DNA of 64,000 nt, from the NCBI RefSeq assembly GCF_001189845.1, contig NZ_LFLZ01000001.1:327852-391851 (forward strand), in the 5' to 3' direction. The DNA comes from Bradyrhizobium tropiciagri (GTDB lineage Bacteria > Pseudomonadota > Alphaproteobacteria > Rhizobiales > Xanthobacteraceae). This document shows, piece after piece, positions 8,223-16,762 of the stretch (within the stretch, counting starts at the first letter, position 1; every line of letters starts with the position of its first letter). The translations under genes and the position numbers were made by a program. The notes under the pieces were generated by a model. That model worked only from the letters and a program-made list of their open reading frames with translations, did not search any database and was not told where the DNA came from.

Positions 8223-9134
8223 ATGCACAGCCCCCTCGACTGGAATGATCTCCGGCTCGTCCTCGCTGTCGCGCGAGAGGGCAGCCTCTCAGGCGCGGCG
8301 CGCAGGCTGGGCGTCACGCATTCGACGGTGTTTCGCCGTCTCGGCACGATCGAAACGGCGATCGGTACGCGGCTGTTCGAGCGCTTCCGCGACGGCTATG
8401 CGCAGACACCGGCCGGCGAGACCGCGGCCGCGTCGGCGGCCCGGCTCGAGGACGAGGTGCTCGCGCTCGAGCGCAAGCTGGCGGGACAGGATCTCAGGCC
8501 GTCGGGCCCGGTCCGGATCACGACCACGGACACGCTCGGCTCGGTGCTGGTGCGGCATCTGCCGGCGATGCGCGCTGCGCATCCGGAGATCCGGCCCGAG
8601 ATCATCGTCTCGAATGCGATGGCCAACCTGACGCGCCGCGAGGCCGACATCGCGATTCGGCCGACGCCGGCGCCATCCGAACTGCTGGTCGGACGGCGCA
8701 TCGCCGAGATTGCCCATGCGGTCTACGGATCGCGTGCCTATCTCGCCCGGCATGACGACAAGGATCTGTCCGCACACGACTGGATCGGGCTCGACGACGC
8801 GCTGGCGGGTACCGTGATCGCCGACTGGATGCGGAAGAACCTGCGTTCGGCGCGCGTTGCCTGCCGCGTCGATGCGCTTCCGGCGCTGCGCGACGCAGCG
8901 GCGGCTGGAATGGGTCTGGCTCTGCTTCCTTGCTATGTCGGTGATCTCGCACCCGCGCTGCGCCGCCTGACGCCGAAGCCGCTCGCTGAGCCGCGATCGT
9001 CGCTATGGCTATTGACGCATGACGATCTGAGGCGCACCGCGCGCATCCGCGCCACGCTGGATTTTCTGGCCGAGGTGCTTGGGTCGGAACGCGCGCTGTT
9101 CGAGGGAAGGCGCACCGACCGGGCGCGGCGTTAG
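8223..9134 (+). CDS. LysR-family transcriptional regulator
   Basis: 303 residues. The N-terminal winged helix is clear (DWNDLRLVLAVAREGSLSGAARRLGVTHSTVFRRLGTIE), followed by a LysR substrate domain of the group that often controls exporters. The ATG at 8223 is the first Met near the promoter; the ORF is open far upstream, but that part is antisense to the MFS gene. It is divergent from the DHA2 exporter and presumably regulates it. Its end almost meets the convergent LysR gene at 9168. Confidence 0.87.
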   Translation: MHSPLDWNDLRLVLAVAREGSLSGAARRLGVTHSTVFRRLGTIETAIGTRLFERFRDGYAQTPAGETAAASAARLEDEVLALERKLAGQDLRPSGPVRITTTDTLGSVLVRHLPAMRAAHPEIRPEIIVSNAMANLTRREADIAIRPTPAPSELLVGRRIAEIAHAVYGSRAYLARHDDKDLSAHDWIGLDDALAGTVIADWMRKNLRSARVACRVDALPALRDAAAAGMGLALLPCYVGDLAPALRRLTPKPLAEPRSSLWLLTHDDLRRTARIRATLDFLAEVLGSERALFEGRRTDRARR

Positions 9135-9167
9135 CCGGTAGGCGATCTCGCGCGCGCCACTGATTGT

Positions 9168-10079
9168 TCAGGACCCGGCAGCGACAGCGATGGTTCGCGT
9201 GTTCCCCGCTGCGCCGCCTGCGCTCGTGGGCGGACGATGGTGCTCGCGAAAGGCGTTTGCCAACGTCTTCAACGCCGCGCGCGACCTCGCGTCTGACAAC
9301 GTCGACAGCAGCATGATCTCGGATGGAGGCAGGGCGGGGAGGCCGAACTTCTCGGTCACCTCGATCGTGCCGGGCGGCGCCACCCGGCGTGAGAACACCG
9401 AGATCGCCAGGCCCGCCGAGACCGCATCGGCGACGGCAAAGGCGCCGCAACCGAGGAAGGTTTCCGTCCACGGCAGTGCTGCTGCGTCGAGCGCACGCGT
9501 CGCGGTGTTGAGGATGCCGCAGGCGGGTGACGATGCCGCCAATCGGAACGGCTCTCCGGGGCGATGGAGAAAGTCCGGCGTGGCAAACCAGCCGAAATGA
9601 TCGGGGCCGAGAACGACGCCGTCGCGGCGATCGTCGTCCCGAAAAATAATCACGGTGTCGATCATCCCGCGATCGAAGGTGTCGAGCAGATCACGGGCAT
9701 CGTCGAGCCGAACCTCGATCGTGAGCATGGGATCATGTGCATTGAGCCGGGCGAGCAGGGTGGGAAGTTCGGGGGCGCCGACGTGAGTGGCGATCCCGAG
9801 TGAAAAGCGGCGACGGGCTGACGACAGTCCGGCGACGGCGCGGTCATGCGCGGCGAGCAGTTCGCGCGCGGGAGCGAGGAACTCGGCACCCTGGGCCGAC
9901 AGGCGCACCAGCCGCGGGGTTCGCTCGATCAGTCTGTGGCCGACCTGGCGCTCCAGCCGCTTCAGCTTGACGCTGATCGCGCCCTGCGTCGTGCCGAGCG
10001 CTTCGGCAGCGCGCGTAAAACTGCTGAGCTCGGCGATGGTCACGAAGGTCTTGACGGCGTCGATGTCGAGCGTGGTCAT
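9168..10079 (-). CDS. LysR-family transcriptional regulator
   Basis: 303 residues from the ATG at 10079 (another ATG at 10088 is possible). Winged helix at residues 1-60: LDIDAVKTFVTIAELSSFTRAAEALGTTQGAISVKLKRLERQVG. The C-terminal effector domain is somewhat reduced. It is divergent from the MFS gene at 10294 across about 210 bases, an arrangement that repeats the lysR/exporter pair just to the left. Confidence 0.87.
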   Translation of the reverse strand: MTTLDIDAVKTFVTIAELSSFTRAAEALGTTQGAISVKLKRLERQVGHRLIERTPRLVRLSAQGAEFLAPARELLAAHDRAVAGLSSARRRFSLGIATHVGAPELPTLLARLNAHDPMLTIEVRLDDARDLLDTFDRGMIDTVIIFRDDDRRDGVVLGPDHFGWFATPDFLHRPGEPFRLAASSPACGILNTATRALDAAALPWTETFLGCGAFAVADAVSAGLAISVFSRRVAPPGTIEVTEKFGLPALPPSEIMLLSTLSDARSRAALKTLANAFREHHRPPTSAGGAAGNTRTIAVAAGS

Positions 10080-10293
10080 GTCAATCATCCGGAATTGTTG
10101 TCTCTGAAATATCTAGTCATCCAATTCACCAATGCTCAAGGCGTCACTAGCTTTACATGGTGAAGCGCCGCGGCCACCCGATTCCTGCCGCTGCTGCGTC
10201 AATACATCGTGAGTCGATCGACCGACGCTGCTGCCAGCACCCTGGCAACAGCGTGCGGTATGCCGTTGGCTTGCCACAACAAAAGGCCTGATC

Positions 10294-11811
10294 ATGTCTA
10301 CTGAACTGAGCCGCCGCGGCGCTGTCGTGCTGTCTGCCGTATGCCTTGCCTGCCTGATGTTCGGATTGGAGATCTCCAGCATCCCCTCGATTCTGCCGAC
10401 GCTGGAGCGGGTGCTGCATGCCGACTTCAAGGCGCTGCAATGGATCATGAATGCCTACACCATCGCGGTGACCACGGTGCTGATGGCGATCGGGACGGTG
10501 GCGGACCGCTATGGGCGCAAGCGCATCTTCCTGGTCGCGATCGCAGCGTTCGGAATCACCTCGCTGATCTGCGGTGTCGCCTCGAGCGTCGAAATGCTGA
10601 TCGTCGCCCGCTTCCTGCAGGGGCTCAGCGGTGGCGCGCTGCTGATCTGCCAGATCGCCGTGCTCTCGCACGAATTCCAGGGCGGCCGTGTACGCGCCGT
10701 CGCCTGGGGCTGGTGGGGTGTCATCTTCGGCATCGGTCTCGGCTTCGGGCCGATCATCGGTGGTGCCGTGGTCGCGGTGCTGAGCTGGCAATGGGTATTC
10801 CTCGTCCACGTGCTGTTCGCAGCCGTGGCGTTCGTGCTCACGATCGGCGGCGTGCATGAGTCGAAGGACCCGAAGGCCAGCAGCCTCGACATCGCCGGCA
10901 TCGTGACGATGTCGCTCGCGGTGTTCTGCCTTGCGTTCTACATCACGCAGGGACCGGATCTCGGCTTCGCCAGCCCGAAGGCGCTCGCGATTCTCGGCGT
11001 CTCGGCGGTGAGCTTCGCAGCGTTCCTCGTCGCCGAGAGAATCAGCCGGCGGCCGATGTTCGACTTCTCTGTATTTCGGATCCCGGCGTTCTCCGGTTCG
11101 ATCGTCGGCTCGGCGGCGATGAATCTCAGCTACTGGCCGTTCATGATCTATCTGCCGATCTGGTTTCACGCCGGCCTCGGCTATGACAGCGTGTCCGCTG
11201 GCCTTGCGCTGCTGGCCTACACGCTGCCGACGCTGGTGATGCCGCCGTTCGCCGAGCGGCTGTCGCTGCGCTACCAGCCGGGCCTGATCATCCCGGCGGG
11301 GCTGTTCACCATCGGCACCGGATTCATGCTGATGAAGTTCGGCAGCGCTGCCGCGCAGCCCGACTGGCTGACGATGCTGCCGGGCTGCCTGCTTGCCGGG
11401 ATCGGCCTCGGCATCACCAATACGCCGGTCACCAACACGACGACCGGCTCGGTCTCGAGCGATCGCGCCGGCATGGCCTCCGGCGTCGACATGAGCGCGC
11501 GGATGGTCTCGCTGTCGGTCAACATCGCGCTGATGGGCTTCATCCTGGCGAGCGGTGTGCTCGCGCATCTGAAGGCGGTGCTGCCCGCGCTCGACGGCGC
11601 GCAACTCCTTGTCCTCGCCGAGCGGATCGCGTCCGGCGATGCCGCGTCCGCACCTGAGCTGACCGGCCCGGTCGTGCACCAGGCGCTCGCGAGCGGTTTT
11701 GGCTGGGTGATGCTTTATGGCGGTATCGGCGTCTGGATCATGGCCGCAATCAGCTTCCTGATCTTCAACGCACGAGCGGTGCGGCAGGCCGAAGCTCAGG
11801 GCACCAAGTGA
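10294..11811 (+). CDS. MFS drug exporter, DHA2 type
   Basis: 505 residues with about fourteen transmembrane segments, as in EmrB/QacA transporters. Signatures: MFGLEISSIPSILPTLE, GTVADRYGRKRIFLVAI (motif A), ARFLQGLSGGALLICQ and GPIIGGAV (motif C). Compared with the 6681 exporter it has a longer loop near the C-terminus (residues about 430-465). Probably regulated by the divergent LysR; substrate unknown. Confidence 0.85.
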   Translation: MSTELSRRGAVVLSAVCLACLMFGLEISSIPSILPTLERVLHADFKALQWIMNAYTIAVTTVLMAIGTVADRYGRKRIFLVAIAAFGITSLICGVASSVEMLIVARFLQGLSGGALLICQIAVLSHEFQGGRVRAVAWGWWGVIFGIGLGFGPIIGGAVVAVLSWQWVFLVHVLFAAVAFVLTIGGVHESKDPKASSLDIAGIVTMSLAVFCLAFYITQGPDLGFASPKALAILGVSAVSFAAFLVAERISRRPMFDFSVFRIPAFSGSIVGSAAMNLSYWPFMIYLPIWFHAGLGYDSVSAGLALLAYTLPTLVMPPFAERLSLRYQPGLIIPAGLFTIGTGFMLMKFGSAAAQPDWLTMLPGCLLAGIGLGITNTPVTNTTTGSVSSDRAGMASGVDMSARMVSLSVNIALMGFILASGVLAHLKAVLPALDGAQLLVLAERIASGDAASAPELTGPVVHQALASGFGWVMLYGGIGVWIMAAISFLIFNARAVRQAEAQGTK

Positions 11812-11872
11812 ATTGATGCCGCCGCGCTCGCCCCAGGATGAGAAGTGCGCAGGGGCGGGCGGGCGGCATCGG

Positions 11873-12292
11873 TCACTTCACGAGGGTCAGCAGCGGCTTG
11901 TCCTTCTCGACGATATAGGCCGCAAGCTCGCTGGCGGTGACGTTGCCGACATTCTTCGCCGCATGGATGGTGCCTGCGGGGATGAACAGCACATCGCCGG
12001 CTTTCAGCGTTGCCGGCGGTCTGCCCTCGACGTCGTATTCGAGCGTGCCTGATAGCACATATAAGATCTCTTCGCCGGGATGGGTGTGCTGGCCGAAGGC
12101 CTTGCCCGGTGCGATGTCGACACGCACCTGGACGGCTTCACGGCCGGGTGCGCTGAGGTCGTGGCGCTGCAGATCGGTTCGAGCGATGCCGGCCGGCTGC
12201 TGCGCCTGCGCGCTCGGGATCGTCAGGAGACTTGCAGCGAACAGGGCCGTCCTTGCGAGGAGACGCGTCGCCGTCATCAGCTTGCTGGTCAT
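11873..12292 (-). CDS. Secreted cupin-domain protein
   Basis: 139 residues from the ATG at 12292, which has AGGAG at the right distance; an upstream Met at 12334 lacks one. Residues 1-30 are a signal peptide (cleavage near SAQA/QQ). A single small cupin barrel follows with the metal-binding set H69-T-H71-P-G-E-E75 and H110 in AGTIHAAKN. A periplasmic metal-dependent cupin of unknown substrate. It is 79 bases downstream of ohr on the same strand and may be co-transcribed with it. Confidence 0.83.
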   Translation of the reverse strand: MTSKLMTATRLLARTALFAASLLTIPSAQAQQPAGIARTDLQRHDLSAPGREAVQVRVDIAPGKAFGQHTHPGEEILYVLSGTLEYDVEGRPPATLKAGDVLFIPAGTIHAAKNVGNVTASELAAYIVEKDKPLLTLVK

Positions 12293-12371
12293 CTTGAACT
12301 CCTGGAGTTGTGCTGTCCGACCGCGAGCCGGCAAGCGGCCGGCCCGCGTCGGAGGTCATCATGTGATCGTC

Positions 12372-12773
12372 TCAGACCAGCGTGGTCGTGACGTCGATGT
12401 TGCCGTGAACCGCCTTGGAGTAGGGGCAGATGCCGTGCGCGGCTTCGATCAGCTCCTGCGCAACCTCGCGCTCGACGCCGGGAACGTGGACGTTGAGGCG
12501 CGCGCTCAGGAAGTAGGCGCTGCCGGCCTGGTTCAGGTCGATCTCGGCATCGACCTCGGGCTCGCTTGCGAGCTTGACCTTGCGCTGTCCGGCGGCGAGC
12601 TGGATTGCGCCGATGTAGCAGGCCGACCAGGCGGCGGCGAACAGGTTTTCGGCGGCCGGGTGCGGCTGCGGCAGCTTGACGTCGAGGAAGCCGTCGCGCG
12701 AGCGGGCGGCGCCGTTCGGGCCGGCGGTGACGTGGGTCTTTCCGGTGACGAGAACCTTTGCATTGGCGGTCAT
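12372..12773 (-). CDS. ohr: Organic hydroperoxide reductase Ohr (OsmC family)
   Basis: 133 residues from the ATG at 12773, with AAGGAG upstream. The two catalytic cysteines are in place: C52 in AAWSACYIGA and C116 in HGICPYSKA, with the family E/R pocket region between. Ohr reduces organic and fatty-acid hydroperoxides with lipoylated partners in the cytoplasm. Divergent from ohrR, with two long inverted operator copies between them, so expression is expected to be peroxide-induced. Confidence 0.93.
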   Translation of the reverse strand: MTANAKVLVTGKTHVTAGPNGAARSRDGFLDVKLPQPHPAAENLFAAAWSACYIGAIQLAAGQRKVKLASEPEVDAEIDLNQAGSAYFLSARLNVHVPGVEREVAQELIEAAHGICPYSKAVHGNIDVTTTLV

Positions 12774-12793
12774 GGCGAACTCCTTTGGGTTGG

Positions 12794-12889
12794 ATATAAA
12801 TCGTGTCCGATATAATCGGATGCGAGTTGAAATAGATCTCGGGTTTGGCGATGTCAAGCACTTCCGATTTAATCGGATACGATTTATAT
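12794..12889. promoter_or_regulatory. Two inverted copies of a 27-base OhrR operator
   Basis: Each site holds a perfect 6-3-6 palindrome: TCCGAT-ATA-ATCGGA at 12806-12820 and TCCGAT-TTA-ATCGGA at 12863-12877. The similarity is longer. Bases 12794-12820 match the reverse complement of 12863-12889 at 24 of 27 positions, including the flank ATATAAATCGT. One copy faces ohr and the other ohrR, so each promoter has its own site. Confidence 0.82.
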
Positions 12890-12921
12890 TGGCCGAGACT
12901 TCACGAACTCCGGAGACGCCC

Positions 12922-13389
12922 GTGACCCGCACTCCCAAGGCCGACGCAAAGGGCCGAAAACTCTCGAATTTTCTGTGCTTTGCGGTCTATTCGGCCAATC
13001 TGGCCTTCGGCCGCGCCTACAAGCCGATCCTGGACGCGGTTGGCCTGACCTACACCCAGTACATTGCCATGATCGCGCTGTCGGAGGCCGACGATCAGAC
13101 GGTCAGCGCGCTCGGCGAAAAGCTGTTCCTGGAATCCAACACGCTGACGCCGATCCTCAAGAAACTGGAGCAGAGCGGCTACATCAGCCGTACCCGCGAT
13201 CCCGCCGACGAGCGGCAGGTGCGGGTGAGCCTGACTGCGGCCGGCCGGCGCCTGCTCGACAAGGAAATCAATGCGTCGCTGGTCGAAGCCACCGGGCTCG
13301 GCGACGAGTTTCCGATCGTGCAGAAAAGCGTGGTCAGGCTGCGTGACAATCTGCTGCATCACACGCGCGGCGATTCGAAGAAGGGCTGA
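12922..13389 (+). CDS. ohrR: OhrR-type MarR repressor
   Basis: 155 residues from a GTG at 12922, preceded by CGGAGA with a five-base spacer; no ATG is available downstream of the operators. A MarR winged helix with the N-terminal cysteine of one-Cys or two-Cys OhrR sensors in the first helix (LSNFLCFAVYSANLAFGRAY). Recognition helix region NTLTPILKKLEQSGYISR and wing DPADERQVRVSLT. Oxidation of the cysteine by organic peroxide should release it from the ohr/ohrR operators. Confidence 0.92.
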   Translation: MTRTPKADAKGRKLSNFLCFAVYSANLAFGRAYKPILDAVGLTYTQYIAMIALSEADDQTVSALGEKLFLESNTLTPILKKLEQSGYISRTRDPADERQVRVSLTAAGRRLLDKEINASLVEATGLGDEFPIVQKSVVRLRDNLLHHTRGDSKKG

Positions 13390-13462
13390 TCGTTCGGCAG
13401 CAGATTGTAACGCGCTGCATCCGCATGGCGGCCTTCCGCATTTTCGCCACCGCGCGACCGGC

Positions 13463-13498
13463 AACTCTCCTCCGCCTCGGATGACGCGGAGGAGAGTT
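13463..13498. terminator. Strong stem-loop downstream of ohrR
   Basis: AACTCTCCTCCGC and GCGGAGGAGAGTT form a perfect 13-bp stem with a 10-base loop. There is no T-run, so it may be a factor-assisted terminator or 3' stabiliser for ohrR, or a decayed repeat. Confidence 0.5.
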
Positions 13499-13502
13499 CG
13501 AG

Positions 13503-13688
13503 TTGCGCAGGACGTTGCTACCCATCTGCGGGATGATCGCCACGATGAGCCACGCAGCGATCTTCGGCGTCGGCTTGATCTGGGCGTCGCCATTCGGGCC
13601 GCTGCGCTTCGACTACGCCGTGCCGATCACGAAGGGCAAATACGACATCGTGCAGGAATTCCGGTTCGGCGGCGGGACGTCGTTCTAG
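13503..13688 (+). pseudogene. Remnant of the 3' end of bamA (outer-membrane assembly factor)
   Basis: The last ~40 residues of this short ORF, GVGLIWASPFGPLRFDYAVP followed by a stretch ending in EFRFGGGTSF, are the C-terminal beta-strands of a BamA/Omp85 protein, including the terminal aromatic residue recognised by the BAM machinery. The preceding ~15 codons do not look like BamA and no POTRA or barrel sequence precedes them. It is best read as a scrap left by recombination or duplication. Confidence 0.7.
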
Positions 13689-13709
13689 GAGGGCGACGGC
13701 GTCGCGTGA

Positions 13710-14246
13710 TCAGGCCGTCGATGCGACCTCGCCGCCGAGCGTCGCCAGCACGAAATCGGCGCGCGCGGACGGCGAGCTCTTCGGCAGGATAGCGACGTCG
13801 TAGCCGAGCATGGGAAACGTCTGCATCAACCGGTGATATTCCGTCGTCGCTGCCTCGAAGCCGTGCCGGCGCTCGGAATCGGTGACGTAGATCTCAGGCC
13901 ATGGCGGCGTCATGAAGACGCGTTTGTGGTAGCGATGCACGGAGCAGATCGCGCGCAGCACCGGCTCGCCCGTCAACGCCTCCAGTGCCGTCGCCGCGTC
14001 GACGAGGCCACGATCGAAGAACACCCATCCGGAATGGGTCTTTGCCAACGCCATATCCTTCAGCGCGACGTCGATGGCGCGCCGAAGGAAGGCCGCGGCA
14101 TCGACCCAGGGCAGGGCCTTCCCACCGGATGTGATCTCATCGGCGATGATGCGGCGGCCGGGCTCTTCGACGACCGGATAGCCGCGTGCGTGCAGCTCGG
14201 CCAGCAGCGTCGATTTGCCGCCACCCGAACAGCCGGAGATCGGCAC
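13710..14246 (-). CDS. AAA-family ATPase/kinase-like protein
   Basis: 178 residues from a GTG at 14246; an in-frame stop lies just upstream, and CTG at 14261 is the only other option. Walker A is right at the N-terminus (SGCSGGGKST), followed by an aspartate-containing strand (GWVFFDRGLVD). It fits the AAA_28 group of small P-loop proteins, some of which act as nucleotide or NadR-like kinases. The very short sequence before the P-loop suggests a compact single-domain enzyme. Role unknown. Confidence 0.72.
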   Translation of the reverse strand: MPISGCSGGGKSTLLAELHARGYPVVEEPGRRIIADEITSGGKALPWVDAAAFLRRAIDVALKDMALAKTHSGWVFFDRGLVDAATALEALTGEPVLRAICSVHRYHKRVFMTPPWPEIYVTDSERRHGFEAATTEYHRLMQTFPMLGYDVAILPKSSPSARADFVLATLGGEVASTA

Positions 14247-14486
14247 GAAGCGATTTTCCAGGAGATGTTCCTTTCACCATAATAGGACGTGAACCGGCAT
14301 TCCATGGATGCGGGTGGCCGGAGAGGCGGGAAATGTCGGGGAAGGTGCCGCGGAGATGTCTCGACGCGCGAGGCGAGCATAGCCTCGAATGTGACACAAG
14401 CGCGGCGTGCTTGACGAATTGTTCAGCGCCGCGTCGATAATGTCCATTCACGCAGGCCTGCATCCTGCTTGAAGGGGACGACGCAC

Positions 14487-15653
14487 ATGGCCTTACGCTC
14501 GATCATCTGCATGACGCTCGCGCTGCTGTTCGGCGGCGCAGTGCTTCAGCCGTCGCGCGCGGCAGACGCCGGGGGACCTATTCGTATCGGCGCGGTGCTG
14601 CCGTTTTCCGGTGGCGTCGAGCTCTACGGCCGGCAGGCCAGGCTCGGGCTCGATCTCGCCGCGAAGGATATCAACGCGGCGGGCGGTATTCTCGGACGGC
14701 CTGTCGAGGTGATCTATGCCGATGACAAGACGCGGCCGGAGCCGGCCGCCGACGCGATGCGTTCGCTGGTCGAAAAGGATGGTGTGCTGGCCGTGGTCGG
14801 TCCGATCACCTCGCGCAACCTGAATGCACTGGTGCCGCTTGCCGAGAGCTCGAAGACGCCGCTGCTCTACGCCACCAATTACGAGGGCGGCAAATGCAGC
14901 CGCTATCTGTTTTCGTTCGGCGCGGTGCCGAACCAGGAGCTTGGCCAGCTGCTGCCCTACATGACGCAGAGCTTCGGCAACACTTATTTCCTGCTCGGCG
15001 CCGACCGGGTCTGGCCGCACCAGATGTTCGACATCGCGCAGCCCTTGATCGAGAAGCTTGGCGGCAGGGTGGTCGGGACGAAATACACGCTGGGGACGGA
15101 GACCGACTTCTCACCGCTGATCAAGGAGGTCGCGGCGAGCAAAGCCAAGGTGCTGCTGTTCGCGCTGAAGGGCGACGGGATGGACTTCATCCGCCAGGCC
15201 GACGATGCCGGTTTGCTGAAGGACATCACCGTCGCGTTCCTTGGATTGTCGGAGGTCGATCTCGGCATCTTCCGCGGCAAGGGCCAGAACATGGTGACGG
15301 TGGTGCCGGCGGTCGCGGCGAGCGACGACCCCTCGGTCAAGGCATTCGTCGCAAAGGCTCGCGCCGCCGCGGAGCCGGGCGTTGCCGTGTCGAACTATGT
15401 GATGACTCACTACAACACGTTGATCGCGCTGAAAGCCGCGGCCGAGAAGGCCGGCAAGCTCGACAAGGAGGCCATCATCGACGCAATGGCGGGCCTCACC
15501 ATTCCGTCGCCGACCGGCCCAGTGACGCTCGGCCAGAATCATCACACGGCGATGAACATGTTCATCGCCGTGACGCAGGGGACGGAACTCGTCCAGGTCC
15601 GTGCGCTCGGCCAGATCACACCGCAGCCCGGATGCAGTCTGGCGGGCCGTTGA
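14487..15653 (+). CDS. Periplasmic amino-acid/amide-type ABC substrate-binding protein
   Basis: 388 residues from the ATG at 14487, with AAGGGG about eight bases upstream. Residues 1-26 are a signal peptide (ALLFGGAVLQPSRA). The mature protein is a two-lobed type I binding protein of the LivK/AmiC/FmdD class (IRIGAVLPFSGGVELYGRQA, VVGPITSRNLNALVPLAESS). No permease or ATPase gene is adjacent, so it is an orphan receptor that either serves transporter genes elsewhere or has a sensing role. A TTGACG / GATAAT pair at 14411 and 14436 (19-base spacing) is a weak promoter candidate. Confidence 0.83.
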   Translation: MALRSIICMTLALLFGGAVLQPSRAADAGGPIRIGAVLPFSGGVELYGRQARLGLDLAAKDINAAGGILGRPVEVIYADDKTRPEPAADAMRSLVEKDGVLAVVGPITSRNLNALVPLAESSKTPLLYATNYEGGKCSRYLFSFGAVPNQELGQLLPYMTQSFGNTYFLLGADRVWPHQMFDIAQPLIEKLGGRVVGTKYTLGTETDFSPLIKEVAASKAKVLLFALKGDGMDFIRQADDAGLLKDITVAFLGLSEVDLGIFRGKGQNMVTVVPAVAASDDPSVKAFVAKARAAAEPGVAVSNYVMTHYNTLIALKAAAEKAGKLDKEAIIDAMAGLTIPSPTGPVTLGQNHHTAMNMFIAVTQGTELVQVRALGQITPQPGCSLAGR

Positions 15654-15777
15654 CTGGAGGCCGGGGCGCGTACTGATAACCGCACGACCTGACGTTGGGG
15701 ATATCGCCTCGTCACCCAAAATCGACACTGGCGGCTCGCTTCGATAGGCCACTCCGGCTCGCGCGCGACCAAACAAT

Positions 15778-16587
15778 TCAGCCTTCCGCGCGCAGGGCCG
15801 CCTCGACGCGCTGGATCAGCCGCTCCCGCATCTCAGGCTTGGCCCCGCCGAGCAGAAGGAATACGCGGACGATCGGCAAATAGGGCTGCATCGACGTCGT
15901 CAGCGCCGCAGGGGTTGTGCCGGTCAGCCGCGCATACTCTGCCTGCAGAACCGAATTGACCGTGGCCCGCCCCGGATCGTCGGCGTGTTCCGGGTCAAGC
16001 TCGGCAATCAGGACATGGCACTGCGCAATCTCGTAGGCGGCGGGTGCACGAGCCGCGCCGATCCAGTCGATCAATCTCGGGCCCTGCGCCGTCATGATCA
16101 CGTTGCCGGGGTGAAGATCGGAATGGCACAGCACGTCATCGGGTGCGAGGTGCTCGATCAGCGCGAGGACGCCGGTGGTGATGCGCTCCGGCAGCACGCT
16201 GCCGCCGAACCGCAACCTGGCGGCCATCGCCTCGCGCAGCGAAAGTGCGTCCGGCGGCGGTCGCGTCTTGTGAACGGCATGGCAGAGCGTCGCAAGAATT
16301 GCGCCCGCTTGTTCACGGGTGACGGCGCCAGTGCGCGTAGCCTGCAGCAGGGTCGGTCCATCGAACCGGGGCAGCACGATGCCGAAGCGCCCGTCCAGGG
16401 CGACTTCGCCGAGCACCTCCGGCGCCGGGCCGCCGGCGGCGAAGACCGCGCGAGTCATTCGCGTCTCGTGCTGGACCACCCATTGCGGGATACCTGGCTT
16501 GGACAGCTTGACGACCTGACCGGGCGCCCAGGCGTAGACGTCAGCGAAAAGCCCATCGCCGATCTTCTCTCCCAGCGATCCCTGCAT
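15778..16587 (-). CDS. Aminoglycoside-phosphotransferase-like kinase
   Basis: 269 residues from the ATG at 16587, which has GGGAG upstream; the ORF extends to 16770 but that part overlaps the divergent MFS start. Protein-kinase-like fold: nucleotide loop GEKIGDGLFADVYAWAPGQVVKL, catalytic loop LCHSDLHPGNVIM (H-x-D-x4-N) and metal-binding LIDW. APH-like enzymes phosphorylate hydroxyl groups of small molecules; the real substrate here is unknown and antibiotic resistance cannot be assumed. Confidence 0.83.
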   Translation of the reverse strand: MQGSLGEKIGDGLFADVYAWAPGQVVKLSKPGIPQWVVQHETRMTRAVFAAGGPAPEVLGEVALDGRFGIVLPRFDGPTLLQATRTGAVTREQAGAILATLCHAVHKTRPPPDALSLREAMAARLRFGGSVLPERITTGVLALIEHLAPDDVLCHSDLHPGNVIMTAQGPRLIDWIGAARAPAAYEIAQCHVLIAELDPEHADDPGRATVNSVLQAEYARLTGTTPAALTTSMQPYLPIVRVFLLLGGAKPEMRERLIQRVEAALRAEG

Positions 16588-16762
16588 CCCTGTTCTCCCG
16601 CGATAGAGGAAACACGGCGGCGAGCAAAAAGGAACCCCTCCCGTCGCGTGGGCGCCGGACACTGCCAGGCTCAAAAAAGTGTGAGCTTGAACGGCCTTCG
16701 GTGTCGGTTCCAGTCCGGTCCGTTCGTCTTCCATCCAGAACGAGCTGCATGGGAGTTCCGGA

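Noticed and set aside
15778..16587. Antibiotic resistance gene (aph)
   Set aside because: The kinase fold is clear, but many APH-like enzymes act on metabolites; nothing in the context points to aminoglycosides.
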